A stretch of DNA of 20,074 bases from a virus. The notes beneath the pieces were generated by a model. It did not search any database and was not told the origin of the DNA. It worked only from the letters and a program-made list of their open reading frames with translations. The DNA is taken from positions 1 through 20,074 of the IMG/VR virus record IMGVR_UViG_3300027659_000281; one strand, given 5' to 3'. The translations under genes were made by a program, and so were the position numbers. Positions 12,057 to 18,377 of this stretch are shown here, piece by piece. Numbering within the stretch: position 1 is the stretch's first letter; every line of letters starts with the position of its first letter.

Positions 12057-12271
12057 CTGCTTCTCCTATTTGCTCTATCTAAAATACGAATAGTTTCTTT
12101 AGCGTTACTAGGAACCATAACAAGTTGTGGTGCTGTTTTGTGATTGAAGTCCATGTACCCCACAGCACGATCCTCAACGCTACATTCTTTGCAAATAACT
12201 TTACGACCAGTTTCTACAAGAAATTCGTAACGGTCAACACCAACGCAATTTTTGCAATAAATACAATTCAT
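12053..12271 (-). CDS. Four-cysteine zinc-finger protein, 72 aa
   Basis: Cys3-x2-Cys6 and Cys27-x2-Cys30 (CIYC ... CKEC; Cys9 is additional) form a treble-clef-like zinc site. The rest is GYMDFNHKTAPQLVMVP, then a helix ending in RANRRSR. DFNHKTAPQLV looks like a conserved core. DNA or RNA binding is likely by analogy with other small zinc fingers, not proven. Start at 12271 with GGAGG upstream; P3 lies just before. Confidence 0.78.
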   Translation of the reverse strand: MNCIYCKNCVGVDRYEFLVETGRKVICKECSVEDRAVGYMDFNHKTAPQLVMVPSNAKETIRILDRANRRSR

Positions 12272-12290
12272 AGGTAGCCTCCGTTTACGG

Positions 12291-12318
12291 ATTATACCAT
12301 CATCATCGGCATTGTCAA
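12291..12318 (-). promoter_or_regulatory. sigma70-type promoter P3, inside deaminase 3' end
   Basis: Minus strand: TTGACA at 12318-12313, a 16-base spacer, TATAAT at 12296-12291, with TGG extended -10 and GCCGAT eight bases before the -10. It lies almost wholly within the last codons of the deaminase gene, whose C-terminus LTMPMMMV is what these bases encode. It serves the gene at 12271. CCGT-AA-ACGG follows the -10. Confidence 0.8.
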
Positions 12319-12747
12319 TGCGTCAACTTTGATAGTTTTGGTAGGACAAACGAAATTACCATTATCATCACTATAACTAATATTGTAAAGATCAAGAGCA
12401 TTTAATATTTTTTGACAATTATTACAAGGCTTACTTCCCAATATCAATCCTTTTCTATTAATTCGCAAGACGCATATACTCCAATTAGGATCAATGGAAT
12501 TATAGCGATCAAGTAATTTAGATATAAGATGAGATTCAGCATGTGGATATGAATATTCTATATAAGTTGGAATGTTAAATTTTTGACCAATACGATGAGC
12601 CTTTCTGCTCATTTTGATAGGATTATTTTGTGCAAATGCTATCATTTTATTACCATCAAACGCAGCAGCATAATGATACGTTCTAATTTCCCTACAAGGT
12701 TGCCAATTATCGTATGCTTTCTTAATAGTTTTTTGAATTATCTTCAT
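12292..12747 (-). CDS. Cytidine/deoxycytidylate deaminase-fold protein
   Basis: 151 residues. Zinc and catalytic motifs are H69-A-E71 (PHAES) and P107-C108-x-x-C111 (SKPCNNC), as in the CMP/dCMP/CDA deaminase superfamily. The protein is shorter than most dCMP deaminases and lacks their N-terminal zinc site, so the substrate (dCMP, cytidine, or a modified base) is open. dCMP deaminase would make dUMP, which ThyX at 15307 needs. It starts at 12747, about 25 bases after promoter P7. Confidence 0.82.
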   Translation of the reverse strand: MKIIQKTIKKAYDNWQPCREIRTYHYAAAFDGNKMIAFAQNNPIKMSRKAHRIGQKFNIPTYIEYSYPHAESHLISKLLDRYNSIDPNWSICVLRINRKGLILGSKPCNNCQKILNALDLYNISYSDDNGNFVCPTKTIKVDALTMPMMMV

Positions 12748-12771
12748 AAACTTCTCTGTTAGTGAGACTCT

Positions 12772-12799
12772 AGTATATCACACTAAAAGGATTCGTCAA
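12772..12799 (-). promoter_or_regulatory. sigma70-type promoter P7
   Basis: Minus strand: TTGACG at 12799-12794, a 16-base spacer, TATACT at 12777-12772 with TGA extended -10. The context TGTGATATACTA equals that of P5 at 9443. The -35 lies in the last codons of the upstream gene (Ile-Asp-Glu-Ser-Phe). It drives the deaminase gene. Confidence 0.75.
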
Positions 12800-13022
12800 T
12801 AGCGTCTGGAACAGTTTGGAATCTTCCCTCAAAAAAGAAATAACATAAAGGCCAAGGAAGAATTTCCTTATGCACCTTGTAATGGTGAATTTCGGAGTTT
12901 GTTTTAACCATAAAATGAGGAACCATAGTTCCCGGTCTTGTTCTTAATATTAGCCTTGGTTTATGGTCTTTTTGTGTCCATAAGAGCATAATAGCTCCAG
13001 TCAAACAGTTACCATATTTCAT
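12783..13022 (-). CDS. Hypothetical protein, 79 aa
   Basis: Basic, aromatic-rich: GNCLTGAIMLLWTQKDHKPRLILRTRPGT, then VPHFMVKTNSEIHHYKVHKEILPWPLCYFFFEGRFQTV. I recall similar phage hypotheticals with R-P-G-T-x-V-P-H-F-M-V; no function known. The ATG at 13022 is preceded by AAGGATGCTATA, a good ribosome site. Its end carries the -35 of P7. Confidence 0.78.
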   Translation of the reverse strand: MKYGNCLTGAIMLLWTQKDHKPRLILRTRPGTMVPHFMVKTNSEIHHYKVHKEILPWPLCYFFFEGRFQTVPDAIDESF

Positions 13023-13040
13023 TATAGCATCCTTGCTATT

Positions 13041-13226
13041 TTAATTGTTTATAGAATTGTTTTGATTACTATCTTTATTAGAAATTATCTTATTAATTTC
13101 CTGCAAAGTATTAACATCGTCGCTCATTGTTTCTGGATATATAGAATCCACTGATGGTAGTGGAATTAAGTTCACACTTTTGCATATTGGCGAATCTGTT
13201 AATTTTATTTTTTTAGGTTCTTTCAT
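13041..13226 (-). CDS. Polar hypothetical protein, 61 aa
   Basis: Low-complexity, Ser/Asn/Lys/Pro-rich (KEPKKIKLTDSPICKS, SNQNNSINN), probably disordered. No family recognised. The start at 13226 directly follows the stop of the 48-aa membrane ORF, without a clear ribosome site, so it may depend on coupling. Moderate confidence. Confidence 0.6.
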   Translation of the reverse strand: MKEPKKIKLTDSPICKSVNLIPLPSVDSIYPETMSDDVNTLQEINKIISNKDSNQNNSINN

Positions 13227-13229
13227 AAA

Positions 13230-13376
13230 TTATTTCGATGCTAGTAAATATAGTCCTATATTAGCAAAAGCATATCCAGAGTATGCTATTAACATACCAA
13301 TATTGCCTCTGTACCCTTGTTCTACTGCCACATAAGCATATACGAAACCAGTAAAAATAATAAGCCATCCACTCAT
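13230..13376 (-). CDS. Two-helix membrane protein, 48 aa
   Basis: MSGWLIIFTGFVYAYVAVEQ is the first helix, then a short loop GYRGNIG, then MLIAYSGYAFANIGLYLLASK. Such very short two-helix proteins with 'E-Q-x-x-x-G-N-I/x-G-M' in the loop occur in phages, as I recall, but have no known function. It starts in TAATATG just after the upstream ORF and ends before 13226. Inner-membrane location is likely. Confidence 0.7.
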   Translation of the reverse strand: MSGWLIIFTGFVYAYVAVEQGYRGNIGMLIAYSGYAFANIGLYLLASK

Positions 13377-13377
13377 A

Positions 13378-13524
13378 TTAATTCTTTTCTATTGGGACGT
13401 ATCTAATACCATTTTCTGTAACCTGCTCCTTACCTATAGTAAGCTTAGGGTCTGTTTTGATCAAGTTAATCATAGCTTGGGTATTTACACTGTCGCTAAT
13501 AACAATCGTTCCAACTTGGGGCAT
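13378..13524 (-). CDS. Small hypothetical protein, 48 aa
   Basis: MPQVGTIVISDSVNTQAMINLIKTDP and KEQVTENGIRYVPIEKN: strand, helix, strand. No family recognised. AAGGATATAATT lies before the ATG at 13524. It ends two bases before the membrane ORF, and follows the uvsE gene by 13 bases, so it is probably in its operon. Confidence 0.68.
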   Translation of the reverse strand: MPQVGTIVISDSVNTQAMINLIKTDPKLTIGKEQVTENGIRYVPIEKN

Positions 13525-13537
13525 AATTATATCCTTA

Positions 13538-14449
13538 TTAAGAAAGTGAGGTTAAAAGTTCATTATATTCTGCAATTGCTAAATCCTTAGCTTTTAATTC
13601 CATGTCCACATCAAATTCTAAACCATAATTATCAAAAGTATTTTGAGGATAGTCAGCATGAGCGCGAGGATTATTACCTACCCTACTTTCACTATAATGA
13701 AATAGGCATCTGGTTTGCCAAGTATCATAACACATATTAATCGCTTCACGTTCTGTGAGATTATTAGGATGACACTTATGATGCAAGTAATCAAAACAGA
13801 TTGGAATACGAGTTATTGGATGAAAAATATCCACTAATTCTTTAACACTCCAGCAGTTTAGTTTATCGTCATTTTCAATGGTTAGTCTAGCTTGACAATT
13901 TTCATCTAGTTTTTTAAAGTTTGCATAAAATCTATGAGAAATTTCTTCTCTTGTACCATTATTGTTATGTACATGAAGATTCATAGGTGATCTAGTATCA
14001 GCCGGAAGTCCAATTCTGTCAAAGAAACTGCTGTAGAAGTTGAGTTCTGTGATTGTTTTCTCAACAACTTTTCCGTTGAGGCTTGACAAACTGTTAAATT
14101 CACTAGGATGAGCAGAAACACGAACATTAGTAGAGGAAATACTCTGTGCAATATTATCAAACTCATCTTGAATAGAGTCGTAGTTAGGTAAATCTTCTAG
14201 ATTAACATTTGCTGCGTCATAAGTAATTAAAGGGAAAATATCACTACTAACACGATAAACATAATTATTTTCCGCACAAAACTGTATGGTTTTATCTGTA
14301 ACCATTAGATTATTTTGAATTCTTGATCCAAGAATTTCCAATGCTTCTTCTCTAGGCAAAGAATTAAATCTTTTGAAAGTCATGGTTTGATGACCAAAAC
14401 CCTGCTCTTTGAGTTTAAGAGAAATACAGCAAAGACCGAACCTATTCAT
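13538..14449 (-). CDS. uvsE: UV-damage endonuclease (UvsE/UvdE)
   Basis: 303 residues, the full length of the bacterial enzyme. This TIM-barrel metal nuclease cuts 5' of UV photoproducts and starts alternative excision repair. Motifs in order: RVSSDIFPL (66-74), VSAHPSEF (111-118), NLHVHNNNG (157-165), TIENDD (190-195), CFDYLHHKCHP (218-228), HYSESR (251-256) and AHADY (263-267); the His, Glu and Asp metal ligands of the family are all present. Start at 14449 follows AGGAG, 20 bases after P4. Phages may carry it to protect genomes or virions damaged by sunlight, in line with a surface-water habitat (inference). Confidence 0.93.
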   Translation of the reverse strand: MNRFGLCCISLKLKEQGFGHQTMTFKRFNSLPREEALEILGSRIQNNLMVTDKTIQFCAENNYVYRVSSDIFPLITYDAANVNLEDLPNYDSIQDEFDNIAQSISSTNVRVSAHPSEFNSLSSLNGKVVEKTITELNFYSSFFDRIGLPADTRSPMNLHVHNNNGTREEISHRFYANFKKLDENCQARLTIENDDKLNCWSVKELVDIFHPITRIPICFDYLHHKCHPNNLTEREAINMCYDTWQTRCLFHYSESRVGNNPRAHADYPQNTFDNYGLEFDVDMELKAKDLAIAEYNELLTSLS

Positions 14450-14468
14450 AAAATGCTCCTGTGAACGG

Positions 14469-14496
14469 ATTATATCCTTTATCGTCAGTTTGTCAA
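14469..14496 (-). promoter_or_regulatory. sigma70-type promoter P4, upstream of uvsE
   Basis: Minus strand: TTGACA at 14496-14491, a 16-base spacer, TATAAT at 14474-14469. It has ACGATAA in the spacer, close to the GCCGAT element of P1-P3 but shifted by two bases. TATAATCCGT is shared with P3. It drives uvsE at 14449. Confidence 0.8.
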
Positions 14497-14513
14497 TACC
14501 AACTTGAGCATTT

Positions 14514-15116
14514 TTAGTATTCAGCCAACAGTGTTTGTTTCATAGATTGTGTTAGATTATTCTTATCTAAGTAATAATTTAAATCTTTATGAAAGATATT
14601 TGGCATATTTTCTAGGACTCTTGGAGAATATATTGGATTTTTTGGTCTTTTTCTTAGTTCTCTATTTAAATGATAACTCCACAAATAAGCATTAACTGCC
14701 CGGATATATTTGTCAGTATCAAAATTTTCTATAGGATTATTTGCTACTAATTTTAGAACTCTTTTTTCACAATCATGCTCGATCTCCAATATATCATGAA
14801 GGCTAGTGTTTAAAGCTTCATCAGTAATGTCCAAACTTTTATCTTCCACCCAATTAAATAGGATATCATAAGTTAAGGTACTCTTATCCCATAATTTACG
14901 ATCATATTTCCACTGTAAGAAATGACAGTATTCATGAATAAATATCTCAAAACCCATATGATGTTTCATGGCAACTACAAATTCTTCCTCACCCTCATCA
15001 GTGCCAAACCATCCTCCATAACCATCAATGTTGTCCACATTTAATAGCTTAACGGAAAACTTGTGATGTAGTAATTCTTTTACTACTTTTAGAGTAAAGT
15101 CTAATTTGGTATCCAT
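14514..15116 (-). CDS. HExxH metallopeptidase-like protein, 200 aa
   Basis: H61-EYC-H65 (FIHEYCHFLQW) gives a zincin core, with a helical C-terminal part. A third ligand could be a Glu in ILEIEHDCEKRVLKL. Such HExxH proteins are common in phage genomes as unknowns; whether they cut host proteins is not known. No signal peptide, so it acts in the cytoplasm if at all. Start at 15116 overlaps the upstream gene by one base. A second unrelated-looking HExxH protein is at 16904. Confidence 0.75.
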   Translation of the reverse strand: MDTKLDFTLKVVKELLHHKFSVKLLNVDNIDGYGGWFGTDEGEEEFVVAMKHHMGFEIFIHEYCHFLQWKYDRKLWDKSTLTYDILFNWVEDKSLDITDEALNTSLHDILEIEHDCEKRVLKLVANNPIENFDTDKYIRAVNAYLWSYHLNRELRKRPKNPIYSPRVLENMPNIFHKDLNYYLDKNNLTQSMKQTLLAEY

Positions 15117-15313
15117 TATACTAAAATTCCTTTATCGTCTACTACAGAAAAAATCTTGACAACTTTTAGTTTTGGCTCAAAATAATCATGAAAATTTTTA
15201 ATAGCCTGTTCTTTGGACGAAGCAAAAAAAGAATGATGTAAAATTAGTATCTGTTTATCTTCTCCAGAAGTTTCTTTAAGTTGTCCAGTTACAGTGAACT
15301 CTTTCTCTACCAT
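15116..15313 (-). CDS. Small beta-rich protein, 65 aa
   Basis: Strand-helix-strand pattern: KEFTVTGQLKETSGEDKQILIL, ASSKEQAIKNFHDYF, then KLKVVKIFSVVD. This resembles a small alpha/beta fold I have seen in phage hypotheticals near thyX genes, without a known role. GGAGG before the start at 15313, which overlaps the thyX stop by 7 bases, so it is coupled to thyX. Confidence 0.74.
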   Translation of the reverse strand: MVEKEFTVTGQLKETSGEDKQILILHHSFFASSKEQAIKNFHDYFEPKLKVVKIFSVVDDKGILV

Positions 15314-15942
15314 GACAAAGCCTCCGATATAATGGGAAATTGAGTTTTAAAAATTTCTTTAGCTTCATTAGCAATAATCATATGTTCTTTTTGAGTTCCA
15401 TGAGCAGACCTTAGATTAATATAATGTATCCACGATCTGATTGTGCCATTCATATAAAGTTTTGTTGGAGTGGCTAATGGCAATATAAATCTAGCACATT
15501 CTTTGGCTATTCCATCAGCTATCATACCATCATAAAGAGCCTTGCTTTTAGCAAAATGTTCACGGATTTTAGTATTCCATTTAACTCTTGTTTCGTCGGT
15601 TATATCATCTATACTATTTTGTCTATTCTTAGTATCTTGGCGACGTAATTCAAATACTGGAATTTCTTCTGATAACAATGTGGTATCCGCATATCTTTGT
15701 GAAAACTCTTGAAAATTGAAAGACCTATGACGTAAAATTTGTGCAGCTATACCTCTGGTTGTATTTATCTCAAGACTCATACTAGCCATTTCAAATATAG
15801 ACCAGTGCTGATGATCTATACAATATTTCAATAGTTTAGCATAGTTATCACTGTCTTGATTACTAGGATTTGAAACCCTAGCACAATAAGCCATCAATTT
15901 TTCTGCATCTGGAGTAACACTTACCAATTTCACTGAACTCAT
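15307..15942 (-). CDS. thyX: Flavin-dependent thymidylate synthase ThyX
   Basis: 211 residues. The signature RHR-x7-S is present: RHRSFNFQEFSQRY (71-84), with N76 and Q78 where many bacterial enzymes have Ser and Asn. ARVSN near residue 21 and RSWIHYINLR (in the C-terminal third) complete the FAD and dUMP sites. It methylates dUMP to dTMP with methylene-tetrahydrofolate and NADPH, supplying T for an AT-rich phage genome. The start is at 15942, after AGGAGAG, overlapping the upstream gene by 4 bases. Strong call. Confidence 0.95.
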   Translation of the reverse strand: MSSVKLVSVTPDAEKLMAYCARVSNPSNQDSDNYAKLLKYCIDHQHWSIFEMASMSLEINTTRGIAAQILRHRSFNFQEFSQRYADTTLLSEEIPVFELRRQDTKNRQNSIDDITDETRVKWNTKIREHFAKSKALYDGMIADGIAKECARFILPLATPTKLYMNGTIRSWIHYINLRSAHGTQKEHMIIANEAKEIFKTQFPIISEALSW

Positions 15943-16436
15943 TGTTCTCTCCTGAATTTATCTGTTTTTGTTTCCCACCAGAAATGAACCATCTGTTCAT
16001 CTCCATTAAAATATATTGGACAAAAATCTGGACGAAAAATACTATTAAGATCACAGGCTACGCATGTAAAATATAATTGTGATCTTGGAAAACCATAATC
16101 TAAAAGCTTTTCCTCTATTTTTCTAAAATTATTTCCACTAAGACATCCACTATCTACAACAATTAATGAGTAGTATAGATCTAATTGATTTGGATGAATA
16201 AAAGCCTCGAACTCATCTTTGTATGGAATATTTACCGGCTCTATATCTAGAGGCTCATCCTTATCAGATAGTTTATGGGCCATTAATTGAGCCATAAGTC
16301 CAGAATATTCATAACTTAATTGTAATACTGCTGTTTTACTAGCTAAGTTAATAAGACTATTATTACGAATTTCTTTACATATTCTATCTATACATTTAGT
16401 TTCCCACTCTCTGTCAATAAAAAGATTATTTTTCAT
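15939..16436 (-). CDS. Phosphoribosyltransferase-like protein, altered PRPP loop
   Basis: 165 residues. LIVVDSGCLSGNNFRKIEEKL (91-111) sits where PRTases have V-V-D-D-x-x-x-[ST]-G-x-T, and is followed by the usual strand. It shares the ending style H-F-W-W-E with I-S-F-P-W-E of the PRTase at 754-1218. The second Asp and the final Thr of the PRPP loop are replaced (DSG..SGNN), so it probably does not transfer phosphoribose and may be regulatory or a relic. It overlaps thyX by 4 bases. Confidence 0.65.
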   Translation of the reverse strand: MKNNLFIDREWETKCIDRICKEIRNNSLINLASKTAVLQLSYEYSGLMAQLMAHKLSDKDEPLDIEPVNIPYKDEFEAFIHPNQLDLYYSLIVVDSGCLSGNNFRKIEEKLLDYGFPRSQLYFTCVACDLNSIFRPDFCPIYFNGDEQMVHFWWETKTDKFRREQ

Positions 16437-16582
16437 TTTTTATTCCAGTAAGAAACCAGCTTATCCCATAATGGTTGAAAAAAATAAACGGCTATATATC
16501 CTATAATACCATGTAGACAGGATGCTAAAATACTTCCAACAGTAATAGTGATTGATTGTTTCTTAAAATTATCATTATCCAT
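16433..16582 (-). CDS. Small membrane protein, 49 aa
   Basis: MDNDNFKKQSITITVGSILASC begins polar, then LHGIIGYIAVYFFQPLWDKLV gives one or two short helices. The GGA just upstream of the next start lies in its last codons (Trp-Asn-Lys-Lys, TGG AAT AAA AAA TGA), forming ATGA overlap. Probably inner membrane; function unknown. Confidence 0.66.
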   Translation of the reverse strand: MDNDNFKKQSITITVGSILASCLHGIIGYIAVYFFQPLWDKLVSYWNKK

Positions 16583-16587
16583 ATAAA

Positions 16588-16938
16588 TTATAACTTTCTG
16601 TGACCTATTTCGTATCCTTTATTAAAGCCATATAAAAAACAATCTAATATTGAATTTAATTGATCATGTGGCATAATTTCTATTGGTAGAGATAACTTAT
16701 GATTTTTAATAAATCTATAGAATTCAAGTTCAGCATCAGATAAATCATTTAAATCAGTATATAAATACTTATGACTAACATCTATAGTTGATATATTATG
16801 ATTTTGTAGACGAAAATTAACTTCACTCAATTTGCCGTCATCAAAAAAACACTTATAACCTATAATCGTATACTCTCTATGCAGAATATCGTATACAGTA
16901 CTATTATTTGTCAATTTTTCGGCTTGTTTTAGTAACAT
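16588..16938 (-). CDS. Hypothetical protein, 116 aa
   Basis: Alpha/beta protein: YTIIGYKCFFDDGKLSEVNF, then LNDLSDAELEFYRFIKNHKL, and a Gly-rich C-terminal helix FLYGFNKGYEIGHRK. No family recognised. The ATG at 16938 follows AGGA and overlaps the 3' end of the metallopeptidase-like gene by 35 bases in another frame. Confidence 0.72.
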   Translation of the reverse strand: MLLKQAEKLTNNSTVYDILHREYTIIGYKCFFDDGKLSEVNFRLQNHNISTIDVSHKYLYTDLNDLSDAELEFYRFIKNHKLSLPIEIMPHDQLNSILDCFLYGFNKGYEIGHRKL

Positions 16939-17542
16939 ACCAGTATTTCCTTTGAATTCTTTTGAATTTATTTACAATATCTATTGATAAATTGGTAGAT
17001 ATGAATTCATCACCATTATCTGTAATATAAGCTTGTAATTCATCATTTATTACATCTTTATGATAACCTCTGTTAAGAAGATATCTACTAATTTTACTAA
17101 GTTGTACACTATATTTTTTACATAAACTATCTACGTCTTGTTTATATTTAGTATTATACCAGTATAAAGCATGTGTTAATTCATGTTTTGTAACATTATC
17201 ATTATTTGCTCCTATTATATAGAAATTATCGTCCCTGTACCTAAACAGCTCCAATAATGCCACTTCTTCCTCTGTTAATGGATCAAATAGGCCATTTTTA
17301 AATGGATTCAGTACATAGCTTGGGAAATTAAAACCAGACCAATCTCTATAATATGTGTTTGCCCCATATTTTACACTGTACCAATGTCTAAGTTGTCCTA
17401 ATGTAAAGATTTTCCCCCTAAATTTTAGACCTTCATAATGTTCTTGAAATCTTATAAAGATTTTACACAAAGTTTCCCTAGATTGTGTCTGTATAAGTAC
17501 GGAGTTAAATTTTAAAGGCTTAATTACTCTTATAATAGACAT
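16904..17542 (-). CDS. HExxH metallopeptidase-like protein, 212 aa
   Basis: H120-ELT-H124 (KHELTHALYW) is a zincin motif, with E168 in DELQAY (44 residues on) as a likely third ligand, as in gluzincins. No signal peptide or membrane helix. I recall phage proteins of about this size with H-E-L-T/x-H-A-L-Y and D-E-x-x-A-Y; targets unknown. The ATG at 17542 lacks a clear ribosome site. It is not similar by eye to the HExxH protein at 14514 outside the motif. Confidence 0.78.
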   Translation of the reverse strand: MSIIRVIKPLKFNSVLIQTQSRETLCKIFIRFQEHYEGLKFRGKIFTLGQLRHWYSVKYGANTYYRDWSGFNFPSYVLNPFKNGLFDPLTEEEVALLELFRYRDDNFYIIGANNDNVTKHELTHALYWYNTKYKQDVDSLCKKYSVQLSKISRYLLNRGYHKDVINDELQAYITDNGDEFISTNLSIDIVNKFKRIQRKYWYVTKTSRKIDK

Positions 17543-17547
17543 ATTGT

Positions 17548-17772
17548 TTATTTTTTACCATATTTGCTTTGTAACAGATCAACAATTTGCCCAGCAGTAA
17601 ACGGGACAGTATTATTTGCCCGAAAATAATTAGTTATTAAATCTACTAATTTTTCTGATATATCTGAATCTGTTAGAAGCTTAGTATACTTGGGCTTATA
17701 TTCCATTTCAATATAAGAATATACTTGTAAATAAAATTCATGTGCAAGCATTTGTGCTTTTTTATTTCTCAT
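17548..17772 (-). CDS. Helical hypothetical protein, 74 aa
   Basis: Helical: AQMLAHEFYLQVYSYIEMEYKPK, then ISEKLVDLITNYFRAN, ending AGQIVDLLQSKYGKK. The next-upstream protein (17769-17966) also has an F/Y-x-Q/F-V-[FY]-x-[FY] helix and an Ile-rich end, so they may be distant paralogs. Function unknown. Start at 17772 overlaps that gene by 4 bases. Confidence 0.72.
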   Translation of the reverse strand: MRNKKAQMLAHEFYLQVYSYIEMEYKPKYTKLLTDSDISEKLVDLITNYFRANNTVPFTAGQIVDLLQSKYGKK

Positions 17773-17966
17773 GGATTTAGCCTTAACATAGCTATAATCT
17801 TGTTCCCAGTGTGTTCTATTGTATCATTTTTTCTAGATGAAGACTCTATTAATTTATTAACTGTGTTTTTATTACGGTCTAATTTTATATTTTCAACCAT
17901 TTGTTTACCATATTGCTTATAAACAAAATCAAAAACCTGATTACCAAAATTATCAGACGTTACCAT
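17769..17966 (-). CDS. Hypothetical protein, 65 aa
   Basis: N-terminal FGNQVFDFVYKQYGKQMVEN helix, polar middle (SSRKNDTIEHTGN) and IIAMLRLNP end. Start at 17966 with AAGGAG six bases upstream; the candidate promoter at 18051-18078 lies before it. It may be related to the 74-aa protein downstream. No function known. Confidence 0.72.
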   Translation of the reverse strand: MVTSDNFGNQVFDFVYKQYGKQMVENIKLDRNKNTVNKLIESSSRKNDTIEHTGNKIIAMLRLNP

Positions 17967-18050
17967 ATCAACTCCTTATTAGAACTAAAAAGAAACAATA
18001 ATTAATAAGACTATTCCAATAACACATTGGCCGGTTTTCCCCATAGAGTT

Positions 18051-18078
18051 ATTATAGCATTTGAGATACAAAGAACAA
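18051..18078 (-). promoter_or_regulatory. Candidate promoter P9
   Basis: Minus strand: TATAAT at 18056-18051 with TGC extended -10; a weak -35 TTGTTC at 18078-18073, 16-base spacer. It would start transcription near 18044, upstream of the gene at 17966. A 19-codon frame (18044-17985, MGKTGQCVIGIVLL...) begins at that point without a leader and may be chance. The rest of the gap 17967-18149 shows only the tRNA-like segment at 18094. Confidence 0.55.
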
Positions 18079-18093
18079 GACATTCTTACTATT

Positions 18094-18120
18094 GGACCAC
18101 CATAACTCAGTGGATTCTAT
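18094..18120 (+). other. tRNA 5'-half-like segment
   Basis: The plus strand reads ACCATAACTCAGTGGATTC, similar to the 5' acceptor and D-arm of many tRNAs (TAGCTCAGTGG-A). No anticodon arm, T-loop TTCGA or matching acceptor strand follows within 80 bases. It may be a recombination remnant or chance. I do not call a tRNA gene. Confidence 0.3.
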
Positions 18121-18149
18121 TTATTTTTGATTTGAGTTTGATTTATGGT

Positions 18150-18335
18150 TCATTTCCCACAGAATATTATCTGATTTGTATCATTATGGGTTAATGATCC
18201 ATTTGTTTGGGTTATTATCAAAGAACCAGAATTGTATTTTGGGTCATTTTTTAATCTTTTTTCTGTTAAATACCATCCTAAAACCTTGTGTAAAAGCTCT
18301 AGTTCTTGGTCAGTTAATTGAATGGTTTTATACAT
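18150..18335 (-). CDS. Small hypothetical protein, 61 aa
   Basis: N-terminal amphipathic helix QLTDQELELLHKVLGWYLTEK, then a polar C-terminus (SLIITQTNGSLTHNDTNQII). The helix is of the same pattern as those at 566-751 and 8560-8730. It stands alone between P8 (18378-18406) and the gap at 17967. No clear Shine-Dalgarno. Function unknown. Confidence 0.68.
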   Translation of the reverse strand: MYKTIQLTDQELELLHKVLGWYLTEKRLKNDPKYNSGSLIITQTNGSLTHNDTNQIIFCGK

Positions 18336-18377
18336 ACAAAATATTCATTTTTCAGCCTAAAAATAACACTTTCTACT

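Noticed and set aside
13981-14166. Minus-strand 61-codon ORF
   Set aside because: Wholly inside uvsE in another frame; uvsE has strong family motifs there.
15860-15885. tRNA T-arm-like stretch (CTAGG, TTTCAAA-type loop, CCTAG)
   Set aside because: It lies in the ThyX codons for A-R-V-S-N-P, a conserved protein motif, and no acceptor or anticodon arm flanks it.
16390-16420. TTGACA-like box in the start of the 15939 gene
   Set aside because: No acceptable -10 at 16-18 bases and no gene start after it; the box is explained by Ile-Asp-Arg codons.
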